Origin: Enterobacter soli ATCC BAA-2102
Lineage (GTDB): Bacteria; Pseudomonadota; Gammaproteobacteria; Enterobacterales; Enterobacteriaceae
Direction: 5' to 3'
Assembly (NCBI RefSeq): GCF_001654845.1
Contig: NZ_LXES01000027.1
Location: 1 to 45,228 of the forward strand
DNA: 45,228 nt
This document shows positions 29,452-39,114 of the stretch, in pieces (position 1 is the stretch's first letter; every line of letters begins with the position of its first letter). The notes under the pieces are model-generated. The model had not been told where the DNA came from and searched no databases. It saw nothing but the letters and a program-made list of their open reading frames with translations. The translations under genes were made by a program, and so were the position numbers.

Positions 29452-29654
29452 TGATGTTGACGTTTCTGGCAACCTTTTTGGTGTTTGTGCTGGTGGTTCT
29501 TGGCATGTCGCTGGGCTGGATACTTAAGCGCAAAAGCATTCAGGGCAGCTGTGGCGGTATCTCTTCCCTGGGAATGGAAAAAGTCTGCGATTGCCCGGAG
29601 CCGTGCGACGCACGGAAAAAAAGAATGGCCCGCGAACAGCAACGCATTATTTAA
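29451..29654 (+). CDS. nqrM: Na+-NQR maturation protein NqrM (DUF539)
   Basis: A 66-67-residue protein with one N-terminal membrane helix (about 3-24) and a four-cysteine tail (SCGGISSLGMEKVCDCPEPC). It is required in Vibrio for assembling the NqrD/E iron centre. Starting at ATG 29454 puts the cysteines at 33, 45, 47 and 51; ATG 29451 overlaps the nqrF stop. In Vibrio apbE lies between nqrF and nqrM, but here nqrM follows nqrF directly. Confidence 0.92.
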   Translation: MMLTFLATFLVFVLVVLGMSLGWILKRKSIQGSCGGISSLGMEKVCDCPEPCDARKKRMAREQQRII

Positions 29655-29663
29655 GTTTTTGTC

Positions 29664-29692
29664 GGCCGGGTAAGGCGAGGCCGCCGCCCGGC
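29664..29692. repeat. REP-like palindromic element
   Basis: GCCGGGTAAGGCG at the left and GCCGCCCGGC at the right form the typical imperfect REP hairpin (arms GCCGGG and CCCGGC). It sits in the nqrM-dinB gap and may stabilise the nqr mRNA 3' end. Confidence 0.75.
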
Positions 29693-29725
29693 GTTCTTAC
29701 ATCCACTTCTCAATCCTCACAAGTT

Positions 29726-29745
29726 TACTGTATACTTATCCAGTG
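29726..29745. promoter_or_regulatory. LexA box (SOS) upstream of dinB
   Basis: TACTGTATACTTATCCAGTG fits CTG-N10-CAG with strong flanking matches to the SOS consensus. It ends 17 bases before the dinB start codon, so dinB is predicted to be DNA-damage inducible. Confidence 0.92.
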
Positions 29746-29762
29746 ATGAGTGAGGGCTTACT

Positions 29763-30821
29763 ATGCGCAAAATAATCCATGTGGATATGGACTGTTTTTT
29801 TGCCGCAGTGGAGATGCGTGACAACCCAGCGCTGCGGGATATCCCTATCGCTATTGGCGGTAGCCGCGTCCAGCGCGGTGTGATCAGCACCGCCAATTAT
29901 CCTGCGCGCAAATTCGGCGTACGCAGCGCCATGCCCACGGCGATGGCGCTGAAGCTCTGCCCACATCTCACCCTTCTGCCTGGGCGGTTTGAGGCCTACA
30001 AAGAGGCATCCGTCCATATCCGGGAAATCTTCTCCCGGTACACGTCGCTGATTGAGCCGCTATCGCTGGATGAGGCCTATCTGGATGTCACTGACAGCGT
30101 CCACTGTCACGGCTCCGCCACGCTGATGGCACAGGAGATCCGCCAGACTATTGCCCGTGAGCTGAACTTAACGGCATCGGCAGGCGTTGCGCCGGTGAAG
30201 TTCCTCGCAAAAATCGCCTCAGACCTGAATAAACCAAATGGCCAGTACGTCATCACCCCGGATGACGTTCCGGCCTTTTTAAAAACATTGCCGCTTGGGA
30301 AAATACCCGGTGTCGGGAAAGTCTCCGCCGCGAAGCTGGAAAGCATGGGGCTGCGAACCTGCGAAGATGTGCAGCGCAGCGATCTCGCCATGCTGCTTAA
30401 GCGTTTCGGGAAGTTTGGCCGTGTCCTGTGGGAGCGCAGCCAGGGAATTGATGAGCGAAGCGTGAATAACGAGCGACTGCGTAAATCCGTTGGCGTGGAA
30501 CGGACGCTGATTGAAGATATTCATGACTGGGCTGAATGCGAGGCCATTATTACCGGGCAACTTTACCCGGAGCTGGAGCGACGCCTTGCAAAGGTGAAAC
30601 CAGACCTGTTGATTGCCCGTCAGGGGATCAAACTCAAGTTCAATGATTTTCAGCAAACCACCCAGGAGCACGTCTGGCCGCGCCTGAATAAAGACGATCT
30701 TATCGCGACGGCTAAAAAAGCCTGGGAAGAACGGCGGGGTGGAAGAGGGGTTCGGCTGGTGGGATTACACGTTACGCTGCTGGATCCGCAGTTAGAGCGA
30801 CAGCTGGTATTGGGATTGTAA
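29763..30821 (+). CDS. dinB: DNA polymerase IV
   Basis: A 352-residue Y-family translesion polymerase, one residue longer than E. coli DinB. Catalytic Asp8 (HVDMDCFF), Asp103 and Glu104 (SLDEAYLD) are present, as is the steric-gate Phe13. The little-finger domain follows at about 240-340, and the protein ends in the clamp-binding motif QLVLGL. It bypasses lesions and contributes to stress mutagenesis under LexA control. The K-12 yafN-yafO-yafP genes that follow dinB there are absent; pepD comes next, convergent. Confidence 0.96.
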   Translation: MRKIIHVDMDCFFAAVEMRDNPALRDIPIAIGGSRVQRGVISTANYPARKFGVRSAMPTAMALKLCPHLTLLPGRFEAYKEASVHIREIFSRYTSLIEPLSLDEAYLDVTDSVHCHGSATLMAQEIRQTIARELNLTASAGVAPVKFLAKIASDLNKPNGQYVITPDDVPAFLKTLPLGKIPGVGKVSAAKLESMGLRTCEDVQRSDLAMLLKRFGKFGRVLWERSQGIDERSVNNERLRKSVGVERTLIEDIHDWAECEAIITGQLYPELERRLAKVKPDLLIARQGIKLKFNDFQQTTQEHVWPRLNKDDLIATAKKAWEERRGGRGVRLVGLHVTLLDPQLERQLVLGL

Positions 30822-30853
30822 AAAAGCCCGGTAGCGCTATGCTTGCCGGGCTT
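30820..30853. terminator. Terminator between dinB and pepD
   Basis: AAGCCCGG (30824-30831) pairs with CCGGGCTT (30846-30853). The A run on its left becomes a T run on the minus strand, making it a good pepD terminator, and probably also a weaker stop for dinB. Confidence 0.8.
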
Positions 30854-30875
30854 GTCTCACTTTGTGATGAGGATT

Positions 30876-32333
30876 TTACTTCGCAGGAATTGCTTTCAGC
30901 AGTTCCGTCAGCAGGGTCCAGTAGTGGCCTACGCTTTCGATATGAACCTGCTCATCCGGGGAGTGTGGCCCGGTGATGGTTGGCCCGATAGACACCATAT
31001 CCATGTCCGGATACGGTTTTTTGAACAGACCACATTCCAGACCTGCGTGGATCACCTGAATGTTCGGGGTGCTGTTGAACAGACGCTGGTAAGTTTCACG
31101 CACCAGAGCCATTACCGGTGAGCTTGCATCCGGCTGCCAGCCTGGGTAGCTACCTTTAGCGGATGTTGTCGCACCAGCCAGTTTGCCCAGAGATTCCAGC
31201 ATACTGACAACGTACTCTTTACCGCTGTCGATAAGTGAACGGATCAGGCAGATGATTTCTGCGCTGTCGTCGCTCATGGTCACAACGCCCACGTTCAGAG
31301 AGGTTTCTACAACGCCTTTTGCGACGTCAGAGTTGCGAATCACACCGTTTGGTGTGGCATTCAGCAACTGAATAAAGCTGTCGCGAGACTGTGCAGTCAG
31401 AGCGGCTTTATCTGTCGATACCGATTCCAGAACCACGGTCAGGTTTTTCTCTTTAACGGACAGCTCGTTTTTCAGGATATCCAGATAAACGCTGGAGAGC
31501 TTTTTCAGCTCGTCTGCTTTTGCTGCCGGCACCGCTACAGTAGTAAACGCTTCTCGCGGGATTGCGTTACGCAGCGTACCGCCGTTGAAATCAACCAGAC
31601 GCAGGTCCAGCTCAGCCGCGTGGCCAGCCAGGAAGCGCGCCAGCAGTTTGTTGGCGTTACCCAGACCTAAGTGAATATCGCCACCAGAGTGGCCCCCTTT
31701 CAGGCCTTTCAGCGTCAGCTTGAAGGTCTGGAAACCAGCAGGAATCGCTTCACGGGACAGCGGCAGCGTGGAGATGAAATCGATCCCGCCTGCACAACCC
31801 ATGTAGATCTCGCCTTCTTCTTCGGAGTCGGTGTTGATCAGGATATCCGCTTGCAGCCAGTTAGCTTGCAGACCAAACGCACCGTCCATACCGGCTTCTT
31901 CGGTCATGGTCAGCAGCACTTCCAGTGGACCGTGCTCAACGCTGTCGTCTGCCAGCACAGCCAGGGCAGATGCCATGCCAATACCGTTATCCGCACCCAG
32001 CGTGGTGCCGCGTGCTTTTACCCAGTCGCCGTCGATATAAGGCTGGATAGGATCTTTAGTGAAGTCGTGAACGGTATCGTTGTTTTTCTGTGGAACCATG
32101 TCCAGGTGCGCTTGCAGCACAACCGGTTTACGGTTTTCCATGCCTGCGGTTGCAGCTTTGCGGATCAGAATGTTGCCAACCTGGTCGCGTTCGGTGTGCA
32201 GACCTTTTTCTTTCGCCCAGCCAATAATGTGTTCGGCAAGCTGTTCTTCATGGTAGGACGGGTGTGGAATGGAACAGATTTTGGCAAAAATATCCCACAG
32301 CGGCTGTGGAGATAATTGAGACAGTTCAGACAC
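30876..32333 (-). CDS. pepD: Cytosolic aminoacyl-histidine dipeptidase (peptidase D)
   Basis: A 485-residue M20-family metallopeptidase hydrolysing Xaa-His (carnosine-type) and other unblocked dipeptides. Zinc-site motifs are AHLDMVPQ (His76, Asp78), GTTLGADNGIGMA (Asp115), MTEEAGMDGAFG (Glu145, Glu146), NTDSEEEGE and the C-terminal IHAGLECG. The start is GTG 32333 with AAGGAG upstream, giving the E. coli length; an in-frame ATG 45 bases further up has no comparable support. It is divergent from gpt. Confidence 0.96.
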   Translation of the reverse strand: MSELSQLSPQPLWDIFAKICSIPHPSYHEEQLAEHIIGWAKEKGLHTERDQVGNILIRKAATAGMENRKPVVLQAHLDMVPQKNNDTVHDFTKDPIQPYIDGDWVKARGTTLGADNGIGMASALAVLADDSVEHGPLEVLLTMTEEAGMDGAFGLQANWLQADILINTDSEEEGEIYMGCAGGIDFISTLPLSREAIPAGFQTFKLTLKGLKGGHSGGDIHLGLGNANKLLARFLAGHAAELDLRLVDFNGGTLRNAIPREAFTTVAVPAAKADELKKLSSVYLDILKNELSVKEKNLTVVLESVSTDKAALTAQSRDSFIQLLNATPNGVIRNSDVAKGVVETSLNVGVVTMSDDSAEIICLIRSLIDSGKEYVVSMLESLGKLAGATTSAKGSYPGWQPDASSPVMALVRETYQRLFNSTPNIQVIHAGLECGLFKKPYPDMDMVSIGPTITGPHSPDEQVHIESVGHYWTLLTELLKAIPAK

Positions 32334-32521
32334 GATAAGTCTCCTTGTCGATGCTCTGCAAACATTGATGCAGGTCACAGGGTTAGCAGGTTAATAGTTA
32401 CCACAAGTCAGGCTTGCGAGATGCAACTGAGAATACCACTTTCTCTGGTTGCTGGTAGCATAAAGCATGTAAAAACTCGGGCTCAGGGCGCTAAACACTG
32501 GTTTTTAGTGCGTCAGATCTC

Positions 32522-32527
32522 TATAAT
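32522..32527 (+). promoter_or_regulatory. Possible gpt promoter -10
   Basis: A perfect TATAAT lies 67 bases before the gpt ATG, with the weak -35 TGGTTT at 17-bp spacing (32499-32504). The pepD-gpt gap is 260 bp, and I saw no other clear element. Confidence 0.5.
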
Positions 32528-32593
32528 CTCGCGCAACCTATTTCCCCCTTGAACACTTTTTAAGCCGTATACAAACAGGCTGGGACACTTCAC

Positions 32594-33052
32594 ATGAGCG
32601 AAAAATACGTCGTCACCTGGGACATGTTGCAGATTCACGCACGCAAACTGGCTGCGCGTCTGATGCCTTCCGAGCAGTGGAAAGGCATTATTGCCGTTAG
32701 CCGTGGTGGTCTGGTGCCGGGCGCACTGCTGGCACGTGAGCTGGGTATTCGTCATGTCGATACCGTATGTATCTCCAGCTATGATCATGACAACCAGCGT
32801 GAACTGACCGTGCTGAAACGCGCCGAAGGCGACGGTGAAGGCTTCATCGTTATTGACGATCTGGTCGATACCGGCGGTACTGCGGTTGCGATCCGCGAAA
32901 TGTATCCTAAAGCACACTTCGTCACTATCTTTGCGAAACCTGCTGGCCGTCCGCTGGTGGATGATTACGTGATTGATATCCCTCAGGATACCTGGATTGA
33001 GCAGCCGTGGGATATGGGCGTGGTCTTCGTTCCACCTATCTCTGGTCGTTAA
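32594..33052 (+). CDS. gpt: Xanthine-guanine phosphoribosyltransferase
   Basis: A 152-residue purine-salvage enzyme making XMP and GMP from xanthine and guanine with PRPP; it also acts on hypoxanthine. The PRPP-binding motif [12 protein letters not shown] has Asp88, Asp89 and Asp92, and the SRGGLVPG loop binds pyrophosphate. The length equals E. coli Gpt. It is a single-gene unit with a strong terminator. Confidence 0.97.
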   Translation: MSEKYVVTWDMLQIHARKLAARLMPSEQWKGIIAVSRGGLVPGALLARELGIRHVDTVCISSYDHDNQRELTVLKRAEGDGEGFIVIDDLVDTGGTAVAIREMYPKAHFVTIFAKPAGRPLVDDYVIDIPQDTWIEQPWDMGVVFVPPISGR

Positions 33053-33072
33053 TTCCTGCGCGAAATTATTTT

Positions 33073-33104
33073 AACGCCCGGAAATGCCGGGCGTTGTTTT
33101 TTTT
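33073..33104 (+). terminator. gpt terminator
   Basis: AACGCCCGG (33073-33081) pairs perfectly with CCGGGCGTT (33087-33095), loop AAATG, followed by eight T residues. Confidence 0.95.
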
Positions 33105-33158
33105 AGCTTGTGGCGAGTTACAATAGTCTCTATACGATGTATTCATGGAGGCAATGCA

Positions 33159-34403
33159 ATGACGCAGGCAAATCTTAGCGAAACGCTATTCAAACCCCGC
33201 TTTAAACACCCTGAAACGTCGACGCTGGTGCGCCGGTTTAACCAGGGCGCTATGCCTTCAGTACAGTCTGCATTAGACGGCAAAAATGTGCCTCACTGGT
33301 ATCGAATGATTAACCGCCTGATGTGGATCTGGCGCGGAATCGATCCCCGCGAAATCCTCGACGTGCAGGCGCGTATCGTGATGAGCGACGCCGAACGGAC
33401 TGACAGCGAACTCTACGACACCGTGGTCGGTTATCGTGGCGGAAACTGGATTTACGAATGGGCTAAACAGGCGATGCTCTGGCAACAGAAGGCCAGCCAG
33501 GAAGAGGATGCCACTCTGAGCGGCCAGCACTGGCTCCATGCAGCCAACCTCTACAGCATTGCTGCTTACCCCCATCTGAAAGGCGACGAACTGGCCGAAC
33601 AAGCGCAGGCGCTTGCAAACCGTGCTTATGAAGAAGCTGCCCAGCGTTTGCCGGTCCGGATGCGTGAACTGGAGTTCACTATCCCGGGAGGCGCCCCCGT
33701 GACCGGGTTCCTGCATATGCCTGATGGCGAAGATCCATTCCCTGTCGTGTTAATGTGCGGTGGTCTGGATTCACTTCAGACTGACTATTACAGCCTTTTT
33801 GAGCGCTACTTTGCACCAAAAGGGATCGCGATGTTAACACTTGATATGCCGTCTATTGGCTTCTCCTCTAAATGGAAACTGACCCAGGATTCGAGCCTGT
33901 TGCACCAGCACGCGTTAAAAGCGCTGGAGAATATCCCGTGGGTTGACCACACCAGAGTGGCCGCTTTCGGTTTCCGCTTTGGCGCGAACGTTGCGGTGCG
34001 TCTGGCTTATCTTGAATCTTCTCGTCTTAAAGCTGTTGCCTGTCTTGGCCCGGTGGTTCATGCGCTTTTAAGTGAGCCTGCTCGTCAGGGGAGCGTACCG
34101 GAAATGTATCTGGACGTACTGGCCAGCCGACTTGGTATGCATGATGCATCTGATGAAGCGCTGCGCGTTGAACTGAATCGTTACTCATTAAAAATGCAGG
34201 GCTTGCTGGGAAGGCGTTGTCCGACGCCGATGCTGTCCGGTTTCTGGAAAAACGATCCGTTCAGCCCGGAAGAAGAGTCGCGCTTAATCACATCGTCATC
34301 TGCGGATGGCAAACTGCTTGAGGTGCCGTTCAGCCCGGTGTATCAGAATTTTGACAAAGCGCTAAAAGAGATTACGCGCTGGATCACGCAGAGATTGTGT
34401 TAA
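33159..34403 (+). CDS. frsA: FrsA, fermentation-respiration switch protein
   Basis: A 414-residue alpha/beta-hydrolase-fold protein, the length of E. coli FrsA (YafA), which binds unphosphorylated EIIA-Glc and shifts the balance between fermentation and respiration. The nucleophile-elbow position reads GFRFG instead of GxSxG, so it lacks the usual Ser, as in other FrsA proteins. ATG 33159, preceded by ATGGAGG, gives the expected [15 protein letters not shown]. crl follows after 57 bp. Confidence 0.95.
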   Translation: MTQANLSETLFKPRFKHPETSTLVRRFNQGAMPSVQSALDGKNVPHWYRMINRLMWIWRGIDPREILDVQARIVMSDAERTDSELYDTVVGYRGGNWIYEWAKQAMLWQQKASQEEDATLSGQHWLHAANLYSIAAYPHLKGDELAEQAQALANRAYEEAAQRLPVRMRELEFTIPGGAPVTGFLHMPDGEDPFPVVLMCGGLDSLQTDYYSLFERYFAPKGIAMLTLDMPSIGFSSKWKLTQDSSLLHQHALKALENIPWVDHTRVAAFGFRFGANVAVRLAYLESSRLKAVACLGPVVHALLSEPARQGSVPEMYLDVLASRLGMHDASDEALRVELNRYSLKMQGLLGRRCPTPMLSGFWKNDPFSPEEESRLITSSSADGKLLEVPFSPVYQNFDKALKEITRWITQRLC

Positions 34404-34460
34404 GAGATTGCTAAATTTTGATGGTTTGGTAAAACAGTGGCTTCACAAAAGGAGATCGCA

Positions 34461-34862
34461 ATGACGTTACCGAGTGGACACCCGAAAAGTAGACTGATTA
34501 AGAAGTTCATGGCTCTTGGCCCGTATATTCGAGAAGAGCAGTGTGAAGAGAATCGCTTTTTTTTCGACTGCCTGGCTGTATGCGTCAATGTGAAGCCTGC
34601 ACCCGAAAAACGTGAATTCTGGGGCTGGTGGATGGAAATGGAAGCCGAGGAAAAACGTTTTACTTACAGCTATCAGTTTGGTCTGTTTAATAAAGACGGT
34701 AACTGGCAAGTTGCGCCAATCAAAGATCAGGAAGTGATCGATCGCCTGGAGTACACGCTGAAAGAGTACCTCGGCAAGGCAAGCGCATTGCTGGCGACGC
34801 TGGATCTGAAGCTTGAACCCGCGGATGACTTTTCCAGCGAAGCGGTGAAGCTAACGGCTTGA
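34461..34862 (+). CDS. crl: Sigma factor-binding protein Crl
   Basis: A 133-residue cytosolic protein that binds sigma-S and promotes its assembly with core RNA polymerase, favouring stationary-phase and curli genes. [11 protein letters not shown] and [12 protein letters not shown] are conserved family segments. ATG 34461 with AAAGGAG upstream gives the E. coli length. It is followed by a pair of REP-like elements and a terminator shared with convergent phoE. Confidence 0.95.
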   Translation: MTLPSGHPKSRLIKKFMALGPYIREEQCEENRFFFDCLAVCVNVKPAPEKREFWGWWMEMEAEEKRFTYSYQFGLFNKDGNWQVAPIKDQEVIDRLEYTLKEYLGKASALLATLDLKLEPADDFSSEAVKLTA

Positions 34863-34874
34863 TGATGAAACAGT

Positions 34875-34951
34875 GCCGGGTGGTGGCTTCGCCTTACCCG
34901 GCCTACAAAATGCACGATATCGTAGGCCCGGTAAGCGTAGCGCCACCGGGC
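34875..34951. repeat. Inverted pair of REP elements (BIME)
   Basis: The first unit (34875-34905) begins GCCGGGTGGTGGC and ends ACCCGGCCTAC. The second (34922-34951) is its inverted relative, beginning GTAGGCCCGGTAAG and ending CACCGGGC. Together they form a bacterial interspersed mosaic element at the crl/phoE convergence. Confidence 0.8.
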
Positions 34952-34956
34952 AAATA

Positions 34957-34987
34957 AAAAAAAACCGGCTTTTAGCCGGTTTTTTTA
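34957..34987. terminator. Bidirectional terminator between crl and phoE
   Basis: CCGGC (34965-34969) pairs with GCCGG (34975-34979), flanked by an A run on the left and a T run on the right, so it works in both directions. Confidence 0.9.
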
Positions 34988-34998
34988 TTTCTACATTA

Positions 34999-36051
34999 TT
35001 AGAACTGGTAAGTCATACCCAGCGCAACGATGTCGTCGCTGCTCAGACCCAGTTTGTTATTGTCATCCAGTTGGTTGATTTTATAATCAACAAACGCTGA
35101 CATATTTTTGTTGAAATAATAGGTCGCGCCCACATCGATATATTTCACGAGATCTTCGTCGCCGATACCTTCAATATCTTTGCCTTTAGACTGTACATAG
35201 CCCAGGGACGGACGCAGACCAAAATCAAACTGGTATTGCGCAACTACTTCGAAGTTCTGCGCTTTATTCGCAAAACCACCGGAAATTGGGGTCATGTTGC
35301 GGGTTTCGGAGTACATGGTCGCCAGGTAAATATTGTTGGCGTCATATTTCAGACCGGTTGCCCAGGCTTCCGCTTTGTCACCCTGACCACGGGTCAGCAG
35401 GTTCTGGTCATTGGTACGGTCAGAGTTGGTGTACGCGCCGCTGATGGCGAAGTCGCTGCCACCGAAGTCATACGTTACAGAAGTACCGAAACCGTCGCCG
35501 TTCTGTTTTTTGGCATCACGGTTTTCGTTTTTACCCTGGTATTGCAGGGTCACATCCAGGCCATCAACCGCGCCGAAGAAGTCGGTGTTACGGTAGGTTG
35601 CCAGGCCGCTGGAACGCTTGGTCATGAAGTTATCGGTCTGAGCAGAAGAGTCGCCGCCGAATTCAGGGAACATATCTGTCCAGGCTTCAACGTCGTACAG
35701 GGCGCCCAGGTTACGACCGTAGTCGAAGGAGCCGAAGTTTTTCAGTTTCAGACCAGCAAACGCCAGACGGGTTTTCTGCGAAGAATCGCTCTCTGCTTTG
35801 TTACCAGAAAACTCAGCTTCCCAACGACCGTAACCGGTCAGCTGATCGTTGATCTGAGTTTCACCTTTGAAGCCGAAACGTACGTAAGTCTGGTCACCAT
35901 CTTTAGAGGCATCATCACTGATATAGTGCATGGCTTTTACTTTGCCGTACACATCCAGTTTATTGCCATCTTTATTATAAACTTCGGCTGCGTGTACAGA
36001 TGCGGAAGCAACAACGCCCATTACCACTAATGCCAGAATACTCTTTTTCAT
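34999..36051 (-). CDS. phoE: Outer-membrane phosphoporin PhoE
   Basis: A 350-residue trimeric 16-strand porin favouring anions and phosphate-containing solutes. The signal peptide (about 21 residues) ends SVHA before the mature [10 protein letters not shown]. Loop 3 contains the porin constriction motif PEFGGDSS. The protein ends in the BAM-recognised C-terminal Phe (MTYQF). The start is ATG 36051, six bases after AGGA; an in-frame TTG at 36057 would leave no room for the ribosome site. A Pho-box-like sequence lies upstream. Confidence 0.95.
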   Translation of the reverse strand: MKKSILALVVMGVVASASVHAAEVYNKDGNKLDVYGKVKAMHYISDDASKDGDQTYVRFGFKGETQINDQLTGYGRWEAEFSGNKAESDSSQKTRLAFAGLKLKNFGSFDYGRNLGALYDVEAWTDMFPEFGGDSSAQTDNFMTKRSSGLATYRNTDFFGAVDGLDVTLQYQGKNENRDAKKQNGDGFGTSVTYDFGGSDFAISGAYTNSDRTNDQNLLTRGQGDKAEAWATGLKYDANNIYLATMYSETRNMTPISGGFANKAQNFEVVAQYQFDFGLRPSLGYVQSKGKDIEGIGDEDLVKYIDVGATYYFNKNMSAFVDYKINQLDDNNKLGLSSDDIVALGMTYQF

Positions 36052-36147
36052 TTTCAATCCTGAGTTTTATAAACGCGCTAAAATTCGCTGAGCAATGAAC
36101 ACCTGTTCTTGCCCCGTGAAAAACAGGAAGGGTTTTAACGTTCTGGA

Positions 36148-36165
36148 ATTAAAGTTTTATGACAA
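36148..36165 (-). promoter_or_regulatory. Pho box of phoE
   Basis: On the minus strand TTGTCATAAAACTTTAAT resembles the PhoB tandem repeat CTGTCAT-A/T4-CTGTCAT: the first repeat matches six of seven bases, the second four of seven. A TTAAAA -10-like element follows about 10 bases downstream. Phosphate-starvation induction of phoE is the known family behaviour. Confidence 0.6.
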
Positions 36166-36280
36166 TTTGAGAATTAATTTAAAAAACTGTGATTTATTAT
36201 TTCAGTAATAAAATTGTCAAAATCTGCCGCTACGCTTACTGATCCCGCGCAACAAAGTGTTCCACATTGTGCGAAGGCAG

Positions 36281-36309
36281 TTGGCAACGGGGCTGAGTCC
36301 TGCTAAAAC
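36281..36309 (+). promoter_or_regulatory. proBA promoter
   Basis: TTGGCA (36281-36286), a 17-bp spacer and TAAAAC (36304-36309) form a plausible sigma-70 promoter with a leader of about 40 bases before proB. Confidence 0.6.
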
Positions 36310-36354
36310 GTTCGTTTGACATCATTTTCCCTTATTGTTGAACGGCAGAGAATC

Positions 36355-37458
36355 ATGAGTGACAGCCAGACGCTGGTGGTAAAACTCGGTACCAGTGTTT
36401 TAACAGGCGGATCGCGCCGCCTAAATCGCGCCCACATTGTTGAGCTTGTACGTCAGTGCGCTCAGTTACATGCCGCAGGGCATCGAATTGTGATTGTGAC
36501 TTCCGGGGCAATTGCTGCCGGGCGTGAACACCTGGGCTACCCCGAACTCCCCGCGACGATAGCATCCAAGCAGTTGCTGGCCGCCGTGGGACAAAGCCGA
36601 CTCATTCAACTCTGGGAACAACTGTTTTCTATTTACGGCATTCACGTCGGCCAGATGTTGCTGACGCGTGCGGATATGGAAGACAGAGAACGCTTCCTGA
36701 ACGCCCGCGATACGCTGCGTGCGTTGCTCGACAACAATATCGTTCCCGTCATTAACGAAAACGACGCCGTCGCGACCGCTGAAATCAAAGTGGGCGATAA
36801 CGATAACCTTTCAGCGCTGGCCGCCATTCTGGCCGGGGCGGATAAATTGCTGCTGCTGACCGATCAGCAAGGGCTGTTTACCGCAGACCCGCGTAATAAT
36901 CCAGACGCTAAGCTGATAACCGATGTTCACGGTATTGATGATGCGCTACGTGCCATCGCCGGGGATAGCGTGTCTGGCCTTGGTACCGGTGGTATGGGGA
37001 CCAAACTGCAAGCGGCAGACGTCGCATGTCGTGCAGGCATCGACACCGTTATCGCGGCCGGTAGCCGTCCTGGCGTGATTGGCGATGTGATGGAAGGCCT
37101 CTCTGTAGGGACGCGCTTCCACGCGCAGGAATCGCCACTGGAAAACCGTAAGCGCTGGATTTTTGGTGCGCCTCCGGCTGGTGAAATCACCGTGGATGAA
37201 GGGGCGACCTCCGCAATTCTGGAAAGAGGGAGTTCATTACTTCCAAAAGGAATTAAAAGCGTGACAGGTAACTTCTCCCGTGGTGAAGTGATTCGTATCC
37301 GCAACCTTGCAGGTCGCGACATCGCGCACGGTGTCAGTCGCTATAACAGCGATGCGCTGCGCCGTATTGCCGGGCACCATTCTCAGCAGATCGATGCGAT
37401 CCTGGGCTATGAATATGGCCCGGTTGCCGTGCATCGCGATGACATGATTATTCGTTAA
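36355..37458 (+). CDS. proB: Glutamate 5-kinase
   Basis: A 367-residue cytosolic enzyme phosphorylating L-glutamate to gamma-glutamyl phosphate, the committed and proline-inhibited step of proline synthesis. The N-terminal amino-acid-kinase domain (about 1-255) has [12 protein letters not shown] and [13 protein letters not shown]; a C-terminal PUA domain (about 275-355) follows. ATG 36355 ([11 protein letters not shown]) gives the E. coli length; an upstream in-frame ATG at 36316 overlaps the predicted transcription start. proA follows after 11 bp. Confidence 0.97.
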   Translation: MSDSQTLVVKLGTSVLTGGSRRLNRAHIVELVRQCAQLHAAGHRIVIVTSGAIAAGREHLGYPELPATIASKQLLAAVGQSRLIQLWEQLFSIYGIHVGQMLLTRADMEDRERFLNARDTLRALLDNNIVPVINENDAVATAEIKVGDNDNLSALAAILAGADKLLLLTDQQGLFTADPRNNPDAKLITDVHGIDDALRAIAGDSVSGLGTGGMGTKLQAADVACRAGIDTVIAAGSRPGVIGDVMEGLSVGTRFHAQESPLENRKRWIFGAPPAGEITVDEGATSAILERGSSLLPKGIKSVTGNFSRGEVIRIRNLAGRDIAHGVSRYNSDALRRIAGHHSQQIDAILGYEYGPVAVHRDDMIIR

Positions 37459-37469
37459 GGAGCCTGAAC

Positions 37470-38723
37470 ATGCTGGAACAAATGGGCGCAGCTGCGAAAG
37501 CCGCCTCGTACAAACTGGCGCTCCTTTCCAGCCGCGAGAAAAACCGTGTGCTGGAAAAAATCGCTGATTATCTGGAATCGCAGTCTGCTGACATTCTGCG
37601 TGCCAACGAACAGGATTTAGCTGAAGCCCGTGAAAACGGGCTGAGCGAAGCTATGCTCGACCGCCTGGCGCTGACGCCGGCACGCCTGAAAGGCATCGCT
37701 GACGATGTGCGTCAGGTGTGCAACCTGGCTGACCCGGTAGGGCAGGTGATTGATGGCGGGCTGCTCGACAGCGGTTTACGTCTTGAGCGCCGTCGCGTGC
37801 CGCTCGGCGTGATCGGTGTTATCTATGAAGCGCGTCCGAACGTGACCGTGGATGTAGCTTCTCTGTGCCTGAAAACCGGCAACGCGGCCATCCTGCGCGG
37901 CGGAAAAGAGACCTGGCGCACCAACGCGGCAACGGTAAAAGTCATCCAGCAGGCGCTGGAAGAGTGCGGTTTACCCGCAGGCGCTGTTCAGGCCATCGAA
38001 AGCCCGGATCGCGCCCTGGTGAATGAAATGCTGCGTATGGACAAATACATCGACATGCTGATCCCTCGCGGTGGTGCGGGCCTGCACAAACTGTGCCGTG
38101 AGCAGTCGACGATCCCGGTTATCACCGGCGGTATCGGTGTGTGTCATATCGTTGTAGACGACAGCGCCGAAATTGAACCGGCGCTGAAAATCATCGTGAA
38201 TGCGAAAACGCAGCGTCCAAGCACCTGTAACACGGTCGAAACGCTGCTGGTTCATCAGGGGATTGCGGATGCCTTCCTGCCTGCTTTGAGCAAGCAGATG
38301 GCGGACAGTGGCGTAACGTTGCACGCCGAAGCGAATGCTCTGGCGTTGCTGAAAGAGGGCCCTGCGACAGTGGTTCCGGTAAAAGCAGAGCAGTATGACG
38401 ATGAGTTCCTGTCGCTGGATCTGAACGTGAAGGTAGTGGCCGATCTTGATGACGCCATTGCGCACATCCGTGAACACGGTACGCAGCACTCTGACGCAAT
38501 CCTGACCCGCACGCTGCGCAATGCCGACCGCTTTGTGAACGAAGTGGATTCATCTGCGGTATACGTGAATGCTTCAACCCGCTTCACCGATGGCGGCCAG
38601 TTCGGTCTGGGCGCTGAAGTTGCCGTAAGTACCCAGAAGCTGCACGCGCGCGGCCCGATGGGGCTTGAAGCACTGACCACCTACAAGTGGATCGGTTTCG
38701 GTGATGATACGATTCGTGCGTAA
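37470..38723 (+). CDS. proA: Gamma-glutamyl phosphate reductase
   Basis: A 417-residue NADPH-dependent member of the aldehyde dehydrogenase superfamily, reducing gamma-glutamyl phosphate to glutamate semialdehyde. The catalytic Cys is Cys253 in [12 protein letters not shown]; other conserved segments are [12 protein letters not shown] and [16 protein letters not shown] lies upstream of the start. It is co-transcribed with proB and followed by an inverted repeat and thrW. Confidence 0.97.
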   Translation: MLEQMGAAAKAASYKLALLSSREKNRVLEKIADYLESQSADILRANEQDLAEARENGLSEAMLDRLALTPARLKGIADDVRQVCNLADPVGQVIDGGLLDSGLRLERRRVPLGVIGVIYEARPNVTVDVASLCLKTGNAAILRGGKETWRTNAATVKVIQQALEECGLPAGAVQAIESPDRALVNEMLRMDKYIDMLIPRGGAGLHKLCREQSTIPVITGGIGVCHIVVDDSAEIEPALKIIVNAKTQRPSTCNTVETLLVHQGIADAFLPALSKQMADSGVTLHAEANALALLKEGPATVVPVKAEQYDDEFLSLDLNVKVVADLDDAIAHIREHGTQHSDAILTRTLRNADRFVNEVDSSAVYVNASTRFTDGGQFGLGAEVAVSTQKLHARGPMGLEALTTYKWIGFGDDTIRA

Positions 38724-38731
38724 ATAAGCGT

Positions 38732-38782
38732 GGGTGGTGCAAAAATAGCCGTTTGATTCGCAAGGCCATTGACGCACCACCC
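38732..38782. terminator. Long-loop inverted repeat after proA
   Basis: GGGTGGTGC (38732-38740) and GCACCACCC (38774-38782) are perfect 9-bp arms around a 33-base loop. No T run follows. It may end proBA transcription with Rho or be a processing signal before thrW. Confidence 0.4.
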
Positions 38783-38834
38783 TGTTAGATCTACTCTTTT
38801 GCCCCGTGGTTACGCTCGTAACCGGCCTTTCAGG

Positions 38835-38910
38835 GCCGATATAGCTCAGTTGGTAGAGCAGCGCATTCGTAATGCGAAGGTCGTAGGTTCGACTCCTATT
38901 ATCGGCACCA
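38835..38910 (+). tRNA. thrW: tRNA-Thr (anticodon CGT)
   Basis: A 76-nt cloverleaf with encoded CCA. The acceptor stem is GCCGATA/TATCGGC, the D arm includes AGCTCAGTTGGTAGAGC, the anticodon CGT is at 38868-38870 in GCATTCGTAATGC, and the T arm is GTAGGTTCGACTCCTAT. It sits after proA as thrW does. In enterobacteria this tRNA is a frequent phage and island integration site. Confidence 0.98.
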
Positions 38911-39114
38911 TTCTAAAGCCCCCACTTACAGTCACTCACCAATATATTCAACACGCTGTAACCCGTAATGCCCCTTTACAGTGCATTTCTTCAACCATAC
39001 CGATAATGCCATTGTCATAAAGCATCCCTAAGAGCAACCCCACGCTGGCGCTGTCACGTCCCGACATCTATTTTTACCATTGGACAAAAAATGAACTGAC
39101 GACTATGTTTTAAA

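Noticed and set aside
28189..29472. A 427-codon minus-strand open frame opposite nqrF
   Set aside because: It is a shadow of nqrF; composition is His/Arg-rich as in antisense frames, and the nqrF domains are complete on the plus strand.
33963..33995. Lack of a GxSxG Ser in frsA as a sign of a damaged hydrolase
   Set aside because: The GFRFG elbow is typical of FrsA proteins, so it is a family trait and not a mutation.
38769..39020. An 83-codon plus-strand frame containing DIAQLVEQRIRNAKVVGSTP
   Set aside because: This is the translation of the thrW tRNA, another well-known spurious protein.
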